Shown here: positions 1-11,060 of the stretch, in pieces
How the letters are laid out: every line of letters begins with the position of its first letter
Numbering within the stretch: position 1 is the first letter of the stretch
Source: Nicotiana tabacum
Lineage: Eukaryota > Streptophyta > Magnoliopsida > Solanales > Solanaceae
Reading direction: 5' to 3'
DNA length: 64,000 bases
NCBI RefSeq assembly: GCF_000715075.1
Contig: NC_134087.1
Location: 103,703,161 to 103,767,160 of the forward strand
The notes under the pieces: model-generated
The model's input: the letters and a program-made list of their open reading frames with translations, nothing else
Databases searched by the model: none
What the model was told of the DNA's origin: nothing
Translations under genes and position numbers: made by a program

Positions 1-733
1 ACCTCCTCCCCCAAGCTTTTGGCTAATTCGAGACCTGTAACCATGGCCTCATATTCGACCTCGTTGTTAGTCAATTTTACAGTCCTAATAGATTGTCTAA
101 CTACATTGCCGGTTGGTGGCTTCAACACGATACCGAGTTCAGACCTTTTTGCGTTTGAGGCACCGTCCGTAAAAAGGGTCCAGATTCCTGAGGACGTCCC
201 CGAGTTTACCAATAACTCTCGTTCAACCTCGTGTATTAGGTCCAGCATAAAGTCGGCCAGGAAATTTGCCAAGATTTGGGACTTGATGGTTGTCCGGGGT
301 CGATACTCAATATCGTACCCACTGATTTCCATGGCCCATTTGGTTAATCTTCCCGAGAGTTCGGGTTTATGCATAATATTTTGCAACGGGTAAGTTGTCA
401 CAACACATATAGGGTGGCACTAGAAATACAGTTTTAGTTTCCTAGAGGGTTTAGCAAAGCGAGCGCCAGTTTTTCAAGGTGAGGGTACCTAGTCTCGGCC
501 TCACCTAGGGTCCTGCTAACATAGTAAATTGGAAATTACGTACCTTGTTCTTCTTGGACCAGGACTCCACTTACTGCTATTTCCGATATTGCCAAGTACA
601 AGTATAGTTGTTCAGCTGCTTTCGGTGTGTGAAGCAGCGACGTGCTCGATAAATACTATTTGAGTTCCTCCAGGGCCCGTTGACAATCTGGGGTCCACGA
701 AAAATTGTTCTTCTTCTTGAGTAGCCAGAAGAA
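1..733 (-). pseudogene. Tat-A dual RNase H (broken, runs off the window)
   Basis: RNase H removes the RNA strand during reverse transcription. The minus strand from 733 to about 250 encodes the connection and retroviral-type RNase H that follow RT in Ty3/gypsy elements, with several stops. From about 220 to 1 comes a second RNase H of archaeal type. Its FTDGASN motif (first catalytic Asp) and the NNEVEYEAM stretch (catalytic Glu) are still readable. Having both RNase H types is diagnostic of the Tat lineage. The window edge cuts the second domain shortly after the NNEVEYEAM helix, so its last Asp and the start of integrase would lie to the left. A long open frame on the plus strand here is only the shadow of this domain. 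Confidence 0.85.
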
Positions 734-2074
734 TCAGTGACTCTTATCCGATGATATCGAGATGAATCGTTCTAGGGCAACTATGCATCCGATTAATCTT
801 TGCACGACCTTCATATTGTCCATGACTATGATATCTTCGATGCATTTGATTTTGTCAGGGTTGATCTCGATTTCTCGATTGGATACCATGAATCCGAGGA
901 ATTTAGCTGAACTAACTTCGAACACACATTTCTCTGGGTTCAGCTTCATATTGTACTTCTTCAATATGTTGAAGGTCTCCTGCAAATGTTTTAAATGGTC
1001 CTCTGCTCACAGTTACTTAACCAACGTATTGCCAATGTAAACCTCCATCGAATTTCCTATTCGTTCCTCAAATATCTAGTTTACTAGGCATTGATAAGTG
1101 GCACCAATTTTTTTAATCTGAATGGCATCACGTTATAGCAGTACGTGTCATACTTAGTGATGAAGGAGGTTTTTTCCCGATCATCCGGGTCCATCCGTAT
1201 TTGGTTGTACCTGAAATAGGCATCGAGAAAACTGAGGATCTCGTGGCCGACCGTGGCATTGATCATACGACCGATGTTGGGTAGAGGAAAAGTCTTTGGG
1301 GTATGCTTTGTTCAAATCCTTATAATTTACACACATTCTTAATTTGTTCCCCTTTTTAGGGACTACTACTACGTTTGCTAACCAATCCGAGTATTTAACC
1401 CCCCGAATGGACCCTATTTTAAGGAGTTTAGATACCTCGTCCTTGATGAAAGCATGTTTGACCTGGGACTAGGGTCTCCTCTTCTGCTTGATCGGATGAA
1501 ATTTCGGGTCCAATCTCAGATTGTGAGTGGTTATCTCCGGTGGGATCCCTGTCATATCAAGGTGGGACCAAGCGAAACAATCTATGTTAGTTATAAGAAA
1601 TTGAATGAGTTTTTTCCTAAGCTCGGGGGTTAATCCCGTGCACAGGTATACCTCCTGATCAGGTAGATGCTCGATTAATATGACCTGTTCCAGCTCTTCG
1701 ACCGTTGATTTAGTAGCGTCGGAGTCATCAGAGACTATAAAAGATCGGGGGACCCTTTAGTCATTGTCTTCGTCAGTCCCCTACTTGTCCGGTTGGGCCG
1801 TGGCCGGTATCAGTGATTGCTGTTTGGCCTCTTACTTTGCTCCCGAACTTGGTTCCTTTGATGGTGCGAGTGTTGATATCAGAATCACTTCATCGACTGT
1901 AAACATCTATTTTGCGTCCGGTTGTTCTCTGTAGATTGTCTTAATCCCTCCCGGCGTTGAGAATTTTAACACTTAGTGAAGAGTCGAGGGCACTGCCCTC
2001 ATGTTGTGGATTCATGGCCTCTCGAATAGCGCGTTGTACCTCATGTCACCTTCGATCACATAAAACTTGGCCTC
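734..2074 (-). pseudogene. Tat-A protease-RT connector and reverse transcriptase (broken)
   Basis: From 2074 to about 1450 the minus strand holds the acidic connector between protease and RT. From about 1440 down to 734 the reverse transcriptase is recognisable. It contains a VVVPKK stretch, a CVNYKDLNKA motif, an FLDAY palm motif with RMDP, and near its end MKLNPEKCVF followed by KFLGF. Damage includes an Asp-to-Asn change in the usual VDY motif, frameshifts near 1265 and 1085, and loss of the readable YIDD-type catalytic loop between the two fragments. It cannot make a working polymerase. The order and spacing match the RT of Tat-C at 46640-47802. Confidence 0.85.
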
Positions 2075-2559
2075 CTAGATGGTCCCGACGATATTGACTA
2101 GTAATGTTATTTCCCCCTTAGTGGTTTCACATGCCATGTTGAATCCGTTTAGAACTCGGACTGTGGGCACGATTTGATCTTGTAGACCGAGCTGTTCTAC
2201 GACTCTCGATCGTATGATGTTGGCCAAGCTACCTGGATCAATTAACACACGCTTAACTCGAGATTTATTTATGAGTACAAATATTACCAGTGCATTATTG
2301 TGAGGTTTCACGATCCCCTCTACGTCCTCGTCGCTGAAAGACAAGGTTCCTTCTGGCATGTAATCTCGAGTTCGTTTTTCCCTTGTGATGGACACTTTGG
2401 TGCGCTTCAACATTGTCCCTTGAGGGACATCGAATCCATCGATAATCATGTTAATGACGTGTTGAGGTTCTTCTGGTTCGGTTTGTTTGTTAGAATCCCT
2501 ATTTCTGAAATGATTCTTGACTAGATCACTCAGAAATTCTTGAGGGTGTCCGTTGTTGA
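2075..2559 (-). pseudogene. Tat-A aspartic protease (broken)
   Basis: This is a pepsin-like protease domain that would cut the Gag-Pol polyprotein. Visible marks are an LSFSDEDVEG segment, then HNNALVI and the active-site motif LIDPGS followed by LANII. DPGS is the usual Tat variant of the Asp-Thr/Ser-Gly triad. The frame stops at 2075-2077; past this stop the flap and the C-terminal GRPW-like segment can still be read with a degraded GR. It follows directly on the gag zinc-knuckle region in the same frame, as in Tat-C. Confidence 0.8.
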
Positions 2560-4139
2560 ACAACCGGGCTACTTCCTTTATCAACCGTTGGCAATCCTCT
2601 ATCCTGTGGCCATGAATGCCATGGTATTTGCACATCTAGTTGGGATCCCTTTGGGCTGGATCGGATTGTAAAGGTCGAGGCCATTTAGTTTCTTTGATGC
2701 GTCCGATAGCCGATACGATGGCAGCCGCATCAACATTAAAGTTATACTTTGATAACCTTGGTGTTTCTTTAGGTCCGATTGGCCTGCCAAAACCTTTCTT
2801 GCTTATGAGTCCTCGAGCGCTCTGAACTCGATCACTTCTCCTTTAATTTCGCATAGAACTTCACCGGGACCCACTGCTTCTTCGATCTCCATTATATGGC
2901 TGGTACCTATCACTGTTTGACCTCGGTTAACGGTGAACATCTCTCCTGATTCTGTCGATGGGTCTAACGGGATAAACGGACCTAGGAGGAAACCCAAGTT
3001 AATCGTCTCTGACTCTGATCTTTGATTGATACCGGTTATGCATATCGACCAAAGTAATAGCCGGGTACTCTATCGGATTCTATTTCAACTGTTGTGAAGC
3101 CACCGAGCTTCGAACATTGAGTCCTTGGGTAAAGGCTTAAACATCCATATCATCAGCGACCGGGAGAAGGTCCATCCGTTCTATTTGGAATCGGACACGA
3201 ACTCTCAGAGCATTTCATTGTCCTTCTGCCTTAGTTTGAAAAGGTCTGACTTTTTGGTGTCGGCCTTGATAGCCCCGACGTGTCCCTTCACGAAAAAATC
3301 TGCAATCATAGCAAACGAGTTAATAAAATAAGGTGGTAAATTGTGATACGATATCATAGCTCCCTTCGACAGGGTCTTTCCGAATTTCTTCAGCAAGACA
3401 GATTCGATCTCATCATCCTCCAAATCATTCCCTTTGATGGTATATGTGTAAGAGGTAAAATGCTCATTAGGGTCGGTCGTTCCATTGTATTTAAGAATCT
3501 CGGGCATACGGAACTTCTTAGGGATCGACTTGGGAATCGTGTTGGGGAGGAAAGGTTTTTGCACGAACTTCTTGGAGTCCAGGCCTTTCAATATCGGCGG
3601 CACTCCTGGGATTTGATCTACCCTGGAATTGTAGGTTTCCACCTTTTTGTCATTTTCCTCGATCTTCTTCTCTCCCGACTCAATCCGTTTTGTTAGTTCC
3701 TCGAACATCTTCATGATTACTGGATTGGTCCCTGATTCCTTCGCATTCGATCTCCTTGAGGCTGATTCAACTCGGTGAACAACTCCCTGGGATGGCTCGG
3801 GCTCAATACTACTTGGTGGGCGACTTTGGTTCTAGAGTTGGGCTATCGCCACCTGTTGAGCCTGTAACATTTTGAAGATCACCCGCAAGTTGATTCCACC
3901 ATATTCGTCGTCATGTGTGCTTTGAGCGGTTGATTGAACATACCTACAGATGTTGTCCTTAGGGTCGGTGGGCAAATTTGCATTGATGGCCACATGTGAG
4001 CTGACGTCTATCGGATCTGCAGTCGGAACTCTGTCGAGATCGACCGGGAGCACGTCGTCCCCGGGTTCTACGTTATATTTTCGCCGTGGTGGCCGAAATT
4101 ATTGTTAACGTGTAGGGCTGTTGATTGGGAGTTCGACAT
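2560..4139 (-). pseudogene. Tat-A gag (broken)
   Basis: Gag forms the virus-like particle that packages element RNA. The likely start codon is at 4139-4137 (minus), about 90 bases inside the PBS, giving MSNSQST. The conserved retrotransposon gag core lies at about 3560-3205, with FRMPEILKYNGTTDP, then KGNDLEDDEIES and a LSKGAM-WYHNLP-like helix. A zinc-knuckle-like Cys/His cluster (CKYHGIHGHRIEDC) lies near 2632-2591. The reading frame is broken near 3830, 3200, 2800 and 2640. The segment at 4053-3832 is the variable N-terminal arm. Part of it resembles the Gln/Ala-rich helix that precedes the core in related elements. Confidence 0.85.
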
Positions 4140-4230
4140 TTTTATCCTAAAATCAGAGACACTCTGAAGACCAAGTGTAAAATAGTGTGTTTTATGGAAA
4201 TTTGTATCAAATAACCACTATTATCTTTTG

Positions 4231-4250
4231 CCTCACGGTGGGCGCCGAAC
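4231..4250 (-). other. Tat-A primer binding site
   Basis: On the minus strand the bases directly after the LTR read GTTCGGCGCCCACCGTGAGG. This matches the GGCGCCCACCGTGGGG core seen at the same place in Tat-B (30243-30260) and typical of Tat-lineage elements. It would anneal a host tRNA to start minus-strand DNA synthesis. I do not assign the tRNA. Confidence 0.8.
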
Positions 4251-4881
4251 TATTTACCCTCAAAACCTGATAACAATTGAATTTATAAGTGGTTTTAAGG
4301 ATATGTGGATTAAATTGACACAAAATAACAAGTCAAATTGAAATTGTAAATAAGGTATGATAAAGTAAGTTCAAACCAAACGAATTGGACAGTAACAGCC
4401 TTGGGAGGAGGGTCCTCCTAGAATAGGATGCTCTTCGATCATAGCATCAAGACACATTCGAAATAGAGCGTTGCAGAGAAAATAACAGCATATTACTTCT
4501 CAGTGGATGTTACAATGTGTTTTACAAATAATCAGACCCCTTTTATATAGTAGAGGGGTCCTACTTTAGGTATAATTCTATAAAAGATAGAAAATCCCAT
4601 GATTTGCAAATTAGCCGGTTTCTCATTGATACGTGCCGAGATCCCAGCCGTGATACTCGACCGGTTACAGATATTTCAGCCTTCTGTTATTTGGCCTGAC
4701 AATGTTTCCTCGAACTCATTCGGTGTCAGGGTTGGTTCGGAGGTCACAAACTCAATTTCCTTGAAGATGGGCACTCCGACCTCGAGCCCTAGTTCGATGG
4801 AACTCGAGGCCAATCTTCAACCGTTCACATTTCAATCCCGATTTGTCATCCAATAGACAAGCTCGATTTCAACCGTATACA
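4251..4881 (-). repeat. Tat-A 5' LTR (631 bp)
   Basis: The LTR starts TGTATACGG at 4881 (minus) and ends GGGTAAATA at 4251, next to the PBS; the expected terminal CA has become TA. It aligns end to end with the plus-strand LTR at 21104-21734, which is also 631 bp. My hand count is about 65 mismatches and no indels. A TATA box lies inside it at 4549-4541. The five bases outside it read ACTTT on the minus strand. Confidence 0.9.
4541..4549 (-). promoter_or_regulatory. TATA box in Tat-A 5' LTR
   Basis: TATATAAAA on the minus strand sits in a GC-flanked setting (CTAC before it, GGGGTC after it). It is matched by TATATAAAG at the same place in the partner LTR (21436-21444). It is the probable core promoter for the element RNA. 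Confidence 0.65.
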
Positions 4882-4886
4882 AAAGT
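4882..4886 (-). other. Target site duplication of Tat-A, left copy (ACTTT)
   Basis: The five bases upstream of the LTR start read ACTTT on the minus strand. The same five bases, ACTTT on the plus strand, follow the LTR end at 21735-21739. See the inversion finding. Confidence 0.6.
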
Positions 4887-5542
4887 CACACATAAATTAA
4901 TTATATCTTGTTGATCAAGGCCAGACAAGAAGGGAGAAACTCAGTGAGTTGTTTAATCATTGATGACCACATTGTCAACCTTTCTTAGCTAGAGTGCCAT
5001 CTTAATTTGAACTTTCTCCCTTCGCCAAATAATATAAAAGGTACTGGAAATTACCATTGTGTCACTTTGAATGTTTTCAAAACTCTTTCCCGTTTCCAAT
5101 TTTTGATAGTGGGTTGGATTTTTTAATATATATAAAAAAAAGGAGTGACAGGGAGGATAATTTCGTGGAGATGTTTAAGTGATTGTCATTAATCAGAATA
5201 GCTGTTCATCTTCTTATCCAACAAACGAGATAGCTTCAGATTCTACCATTTCCCTCTCTCATATCGTGTTCCTTTTTTTTAACTGTTGTCATGATATATG
5301 TAACATATATTAGTAGGACTCGTTTGTGCTTATCTATTGTTAGATGATACGATACTCTTATCTTATCTATCAGATAATGCTAGACATATATAACTCTTTG
5401 AAGATAATATTGTTAGATGTTACATTTCTTATAAGAGATGTATTTATTCGAGAAAAGGTCCAAATTAGTCCTTTTAAGTTTAGGATATGAATTAAAATAG
5501 CCACTTTTCTTTAATATAGAGCAATAATAGTCCTTCGCCAAC
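4887..5542. other. Gene-free AT-rich flank
   Basis: No coding sequence or known repeat is recognised here. If the inversion model is right, this is the original left flank of Tat-A, now reversed. It contains short A and T runs around 5130 and 5270. Confidence 0.5.
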
Positions 5543-5705
5543 AAGGGTTGTGGTAAAGTGATAAATACTCATTCATGCTTAATCAAAGGTCTGAGGTTGG
5601 AGTTCATGGGTATAGAGCCGCCTTTATTGGAGAGCGCTTTATTCCCAATGTAGGACTTCCTCGGTACTGCTTTAGCCCTCAATCTTCAAAATATGCGCAG
5701 TTTCT
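5543..5705 (+). mobile_element. tRNA-derived SINE fragment (Solanaceae type)
   Basis: The sequence begins AAGGGTTGTGGTAAAGTG, resembling the RNA polymerase III A box of tRNA-derived SINEs. About 35 bases later comes a degenerate B box (GGTTGGAGTTC, 5595-5605). Downstream are phrases I recognise from Solanaceae SINEs: ATAGAGCCGCCTTTATTGG, AGAGCGCTTTATTCCCAATG and TAGGACTTCC. The B box has lost the usual GGTTCGA, and the 3' end fades near 5700 without a clear tail, so this is an old copy. I see no convincing target site duplication. Confidence 0.55.
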
Positions 5706-7358
5706 TAGTTCCACTCTTAACTAAGGTGTAAAACAAAATCCCCTTCTCCATTTTTGGCCATTTATATTTCATACTAATTATTACATGTTGAAAAATTCCA
5801 CTCAGTGCAAGTTTACTATTTTTACACTACAATAGTAAAAATTAACTCTTAAATTATTTAAAAGACATGCACACATGCACATCAAGTGTACTCCAAATCT
5901 TTAAATGACCTTATTTGTTATGACATGTACACGGTACACCGATATGTCCTTTCGGGCCAACCTTCGGGGAGATTATCAGATAAAAATGACATATGCCGTT
6001 TCAATTTTAAAAAAAAAAATAAGAAATCTCTGAACTTATTGCATCTCATTATAGATACGCAATCATGTTAATTAAATTAAAGATATTTTCAAACATTCCC
6101 TTATCTGTCGCCTACCTATCGATCTCATCATGGCTAGGACTTATAACGGTGCCTTCTTCTGCTGATAAGAGAGAGGATTAATATTCAATTATAATTGAAT
6201 CTTGAGAAACGTCTATAAGAATGATAGACTATAAATAATTGTGTCATCCAACTTGATTAATTTTCAACCATTTACTAGGTCGTCATCTGAAATAATTCAC
6301 CCTAAATAACTCTATAAACTTCTCAAAGGCCAGGCAGTGGCGAAGGTACATAGAGTAGTTGACCACCCTTCGTCGAAAAATTACATTGTATATATAGATA
6401 AAATATTAGATTTTAATGGTATATAACATATATTGAATACCCTTTATCTGAATTTTTTTTACTTATTTCAAGTTTGAACACCCTAAATGAAATTTCTGGC
6501 TTCGCCCACTGAGGCTAGGATAAAATAACATAGATAATAGTTTGTCTCCATCGATCTCCTTAGCATACCCAGAAGAATAATAATAGTATTAAAGACACAG
6601 AGGTTGTTTTAATAGCAAACTACCTGCCACTAGATCTGCCATTTGACCTTGGAACTAGCTGCTAGTTGTTGGAGATCTGTGCATCTGCATTTAAGTAAGG
6701 CAAATACGTGAGAAAGAGGACTAATTTGTTTAATAATTGCTCTATGGAAGTGTTAAATATTAGTAATTGAAAGGTGGAGAAGAGTGACCTTTCTCCAATA
6801 CACCGCGTAGTTTATTTGACTGCAAGTAAACCAGCCATTTTTTCTGCATGCGGCTATTAGTGTTTTTCTACTACTTTCCTTTTGTGTTTATAAGTTTTAA
6901 TTAATGTTCTTTTCACTGTAGAAATGGAGATGATCTTTGGCGATTAATTAATATGAAGTACGGTTCTTTAATTTTTGAGTTTAACTTTTTATCAAGGCAC
7001 GTTGATCAATTCAGGTAATATCCCTTTTTTAAGATTACAAACTCCAATGCAGGGTTACACATAAAAATCTTTTGAATAATTTAATAATATCAAAAAAGTT
7101 ATTTTTATATATTGTTAATTAGTATATATAAGAGTTAAACTCTTTCTTTTATTATACTAGTATCTCTTTTCCTGCCTTGCTGGATTCATTGCTGAGTGGT
7201 TGGATATCTTTGGAAGAGGACAAGATGAAAAATCCATATTGCAAAATGAACGGAGACAGATACTCCCACATTCAATGTATGAGAGTACTTAGTGATCTCG
7301 TAAAGCCACATGAAAATACATAATGTTCTTATTAGTACTGAACTTAATATTGTTACAC
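5706..7358. other. Gene-free AT-rich stretch
   Basis: I see no gene in it. Open frames are short and have no recognisable domain. The sequence is AT-rich with A and T runs (for example near 6010 and 6455). Confidence 0.5.
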
Positions 7359-7484
7359 AAATAGCCGGCCAGATTTAATATTTAATCTTTCTAGTCGGTA
7401 TATATAGATTATATATTAAGTATAGACAACTATATAATATTACTACTATAAATTATGCATATAATATATATTTGCCGGCTATTT
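7359..7484. repeat. Short inverted-repeat element (MITE-like)
   Basis: AAATAGCCGGC at 7359-7369 is repeated in perfect inverted form as GCCGGCTATTT at 7474-7484. The 104 bases between are almost pure A and T. The pair could fold into a hairpin and resembles a very small MITE. A further partial copy (GACGGCTATTT-like) follows near 7508. No target site duplication is clear. Confidence 0.4.
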
Positions 7485-8371
7485 TTAGATTAAGAGATTA
7501 GACGGACGGCTATTTGAATTAATTCTTAATTTTCAAAAATTAAAGTATCCCATTTATTTGTTTGTGTAGGTCTGCAACAATCATATCGTCTTCCACCTCT
7601 TTTGGACTTCGGTGACACAGACAAATTAACGGCTTACCGCAGCTAATAAAGCAAAATTTTCTTTTCCCCTCTTTGTTAATTATTTTCAAATGCTGGCACA
7701 CGGTTCTTACAAGATAAAACATGATCAATATGGATGAGTTATATACACTAATACCACAAAACTCTTTTTTTCTTTCTATGATTAATGTAGTGTAACTTAT
7801 TATAGCAAATAAATTATTACTTTTATCATGTTACCAATTAGTGTCATATAATAGAGATTCATACGTTTGTTAGGACAATGATATACTAGTTGCGATAAAA
7901 TTTAGCGGAACATTTAACCCTTCTTAATTATTTGAACAAGATTCAATTGATAGATACAGCAGGAAGAGTTAATGAATTTGGGTAACTTGCCTATAGAAAT
8001 ATCAGATCGTATTAACCATACATGGTTAGCTGATTAAATGAGATGAAAATATATATAGTTTACCATGTTAAAATGATAAAAATATATGTGCAAATCATTA
8101 AGTAAAATTTTTCGCCAGAAACTCTCCACAGATATGATATTTTTTTTGGCCATTTATTTTGATCCTAGATAAAATGATATCAGCGCTAAAATCATAAAGC
8201 TACATTTCTAATTAATTTGCCTCCCCCAGCATATCACTAAGTATATCTCTCCAGATACCACCTAATCTTAAATTACCCTAGGAATTTTTAAAGAAAAGTA
8301 GAACAATCAAAGTAATAACATACAATCATACCTCTCTATAACAACCATCCTCTATAATAACACTTCATTAT
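7485..8371. other. Gene-free AT-rich stretch
   Basis: I see no coding domain or known repeat. The three bases before the CACTA-like terminus are TAT (8369-8371), a possible 3-bp target duplication. Confidence 0.45.
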
Positions 8372-8604
8372 CACTGCTAAAAAACATTTATTTACCGACG
8401 CAACAGTACCGACAAACTTCTTTCCGTCGGTATTCCGAAGGACTTTCCCACAGAGTCTTTCGGTAATTTTGAGCTTTTTAATTTCTAATTTTTTTAAAAA
8501 AGAACCGACGGACTTCTGTCGGTAAATAATGATATTTTGACAGGTCAAAATTTAAATGGTTGTACCGACGGACTCCGTCGGTAATTTACCGATGGACTCC
8601 CTCG
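8372..8604 (+). mobile_element. CACTA-type DNA transposon terminus
   Basis: The segment begins CACTGCTAAAAAACA, close to the CACTA terminal consensus. It carries several short subterminal motifs in both directions: ACCGACG at 8394, CCGTCGGTA near 8425, ACCGACGG with GTCGGTA at about 8503-8523, and ACCGACGGACTCCGTCGGTA at about 8563-8582. Such ACCGACGG repeats are typical binding sites for CACTA transposase near element ends. I could not find a matching right terminus, and there is no transposase, so this is one end of a deleted or non-autonomous copy. Confidence 0.55.
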
Positions 8605-10439
8605 GAATATTTTGTATTATATTTTTGAATTTTTGCAACTCAGGTTCATCCCTTATCCTCTTCTTTATCGCTCGTGATTCCATGTTTGTCTGTGTTCGAA
8701 TTCCACCATAGTTTAGTTTGAATTTGGAAACCCAATGTCTGTTTTATTCTTAGTCGAGTTCTAAACTCGTTTGGCCTTGGTTCAGGTCCATTTTATGTTA
8801 CTTTTTTTTAATTGAAAATACTCCCAAGTCATAATAGAGTATGCTGGAATTTCTGAGTTTGTATCTCGTTGTTGCTGTCATTTAGGCTTCGGTTGGTTGA
8901 ATCTGCCAGTAAGCAGGTTTAAGTTAGTGTGGTTCTATTCTCTGTTCTTCGAATCCCAGCCGTGAACTTATGGGATGGTCGTTGGTTATCTTCTCGTGTA
9001 AAAGGATTGGGAATGAATATGAATATTAGCAATTTGGAGGATTATTTCACGAATTTTCTGCTGAAACCTTATTCGTGTGTGTTTGCAAGTTCAACTAGGA
9101 CTGTTCTCAGCTGTGTGTGTTCGTGTGTGTGTTTAAATTGGTGATGAAACTCAGCTGTGTCGCTGCTTGTATATGTGTAGATTTGCTCTATTTTCTTTCC
9201 CCCTGCTCGAAAGTTATCTGCATTGTTACAGCTATAGGAACTCTGTTCTGTCGTTCTACTAAAAACAACTGATTCAAGCAATGAATTGTGTTGAAATATG
9301 CAGTATTTTGGGAACATTTGTTTGGATTGTTAGCCTGCTGAAAAGCTGCCTTGTTTTGCACTGTCTAGGCAGCTCTGTTTCCTGCTCTTGTTCGAAATTT
9401 TATATGCCTCGTTTCTGCTACAAGACTTCTGCTCTTTTGAGCTGTTGAAGAAATCAATTTGAGCAGTTGTTGGCCTGCCCTGTTTCGCACTGTCTAGGCA
9501 GCTCTGTTTCCTACTCTTGTTCGAAAATTCTACGTTGTTAGCCATGGTGTTCTGTTTGAGGATTCAGTAGTGTTAAAGTTTTTGTGACGAGTTTTTTTTG
9601 CTGATTTCACAATATTCTGAGGTGTTCTGCCGGTTTCGTTGTATTGAAATGAAGGCTTGCTAGTGTAAATTGAAGTGTTTTGAGCTGGGATCAGGTTCCC
9701 TACAAACTAATTGGTCTTTGTTCATCTGATGTTCTCTTAAACTGTTTCATAGCTACTGTTGTTCAATGGCAGGCCCCTCCTTAGTATGTGATTAGATCTA
9801 TCTTCAGCAGCCAGTTTGGTTGAGTCTCTATGTTGATTCATAGGAACTTTCTTGTCTCCACAGTTTAGTTTTGGGGACAGAGCTGTAGCGACGAAGTTTG
9901 AGTATGGCAATGTTTTAGTTTATGCTTTATTATGAATTCAGTGGTCATAAAGTTGTTGGTTCTTATTTACTATGAAGTTTCATGAGTTGCATGATTTAAG
10001 TGAAATCTAGTTGATGTATGCTGCCAACATTTTGATGCAAAGAAATTGCTTAGTTGTGAAAACGATCGTTCTCAATGTTTAACCTTTTCTTGATTCGAGT
10101 TACACTTCTGTGTTTGATTCGGTTATCCCGTTGAACTCTCCAGCTGAGATCTAGCATACTATGAGATTTAAATGCTATTGTTTCCTTCAAATTTTCCTTA
10201 TTAAAATGGTGATTAGTTAGTGAGCTTTGAATTCATGGCATAGGCAGTTTATTTTTTTGTCATTGTGCCAATGCAAGACACCAGGAAAGCAAGAAGTTTC
10301 CTAGGAGCAAATTCAGGGATTGGGCTTTATATTGGCTATGGGTTTAATTTAAAAAGGGAAGAAATCTTGGAGCCTATGCACTGAAATTGCACCTAGCCCA
10401 TTTTCACAATCATATACTGTTAATATATATGTAGAACAG
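8605..10439. other. Unassigned low-coding stretch after the CACTA end
   Basis: I do not recognise this stretch. It is T-rich on the plus strand and looks like leader or intron sequence. It holds one pair of diverged direct repeats (9346-9533). No open frame has a known domain. It could be material carried inside the CACTA element or simply flanking DNA. Confidence 0.35.
9346..9533. repeat. Direct repeat, about 58 bp, two copies
   Basis: Copies lie at 9346-9403 and 9475-9533. Both contain GCACTGTCTAGGCAGCTCTG followed by TTTCCT and CTCTTGTTCGAAA. They differ at a handful of positions. The spacing of about 129 bases suggests a local duplication. Confidence 0.6.
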
Positions 10440-11060
10440 ATCCGACATCTTGGGCCCTCTTAATTAAGTATGACTCTTCTAATTATATCGAGGCGTGCCA
10501 TTTAGTTTCCATGGCCCTCGCAAAGTTGCAAATTCGTAATTGCTTTAGGCGCGTCACTTTAATAATATTACCTTCTTAAACTCGGGTGCACATTTATGTG
10601 ACCCAAATCCAAATCTCAACGATGTTAAAATATGTCAAAAGCCACGGGTGCATTTATGTGACGTGGTTCGAGATGAATTTTAATAGCGTTGTAATTTTCT
10701 CTGAAAAAATGAATAAAACTGGTTAAAAAGTCAGAATTTGCATATAGGTTTAAAACTTGTATTAAAATCAGATAATTAAGCCGAATATAATAGTTGAGCG
10801 ACCATGCTAGAACCACGGAACTCGGGAATGCCTAACACCTTCTCCCGGGTTAACAGATACTCGGATTTCTGGTTCGTGGACTGTTAAACAGAGTCAAACT
10901 TTTCCTCGATTCGGGATTAAACCGGTGACTTGGGACACCATAAATCTCCCAAGTAGCGACTCTGAATCTTTAAATAAATAAATCCTGTTTCGATTGTCCT
11001 TTAATTGGAAAAATTCATTTATACCCTTCCCGGGGGTGTAGGTAAAAAGGAGGTGTGACA
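10440..11060 (+). repeat. LTR end of a Solanaceae gypsy-like family (left boundary uncertain)
   Basis: The text GGAATGCCTAACACCTTCTC, CCGGTGACTTGGGACACCAT and the terminus AAAAAGGAGGTGTGACA are phrases I recognise from an abundant Solanaceae LTR. The right end at 11060 is sharp: the next base belongs to Tat integrase coding sequence. I cannot fix the left end; 10440 is only a lower limit of the recognisable part. No partner LTR or internal region is present. The bases after it (CCAAC, 11061-11065) have no matching copy on the left, which would fit a rearranged LTR. Confidence 0.5.

Larger units (their letters stand above)
1..4881 (-). mobile_element. Tat-A, 5' half: Ty3/gypsy Tat-lineage retrotransposon (LTR to RNase H)
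   Basis: Read on the minus strand from 4881 down, this stretch shows in order an LTR, a primer binding site, gag, aspartic protease, reverse transcriptase and a double RNase H that runs off the window at base 1. The gag sequence, the DPGS-type protease and the archaeal-type second RNase H are typical of the plant Tat lineage (Ogre, Retand and relatives). Every domain carries stops or frameshifts, so the copy is dead. The missing integrase end and antisense gene are found in the opposite orientation at 11061-21734. I argue that both are parts of one insertion, from equal LTR lengths and matching flanks. Confidence 0.9.

Noticed and set aside
19..393. Plus-strand open frame of 124 codons at the window start
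   Set aside because: It is the complement of the Tat-A RNase H; the minus strand shows the catalytic motifs, the plus strand shows no domain.
9330..9545. Minus-strand frame with a duplicated SNKSRKQSCLDSAKQG peptide
   Set aside because: The peptide repeat follows from the 58-bp DNA duplication; there is no homology, start context or neighbour to support a gene.
9558..9575. CAGTAGTG near 9569 as the right end of the CACTA element
   Set aside because: It lacks the expected T-rich inverted copy of the left terminus and any subterminal motifs.
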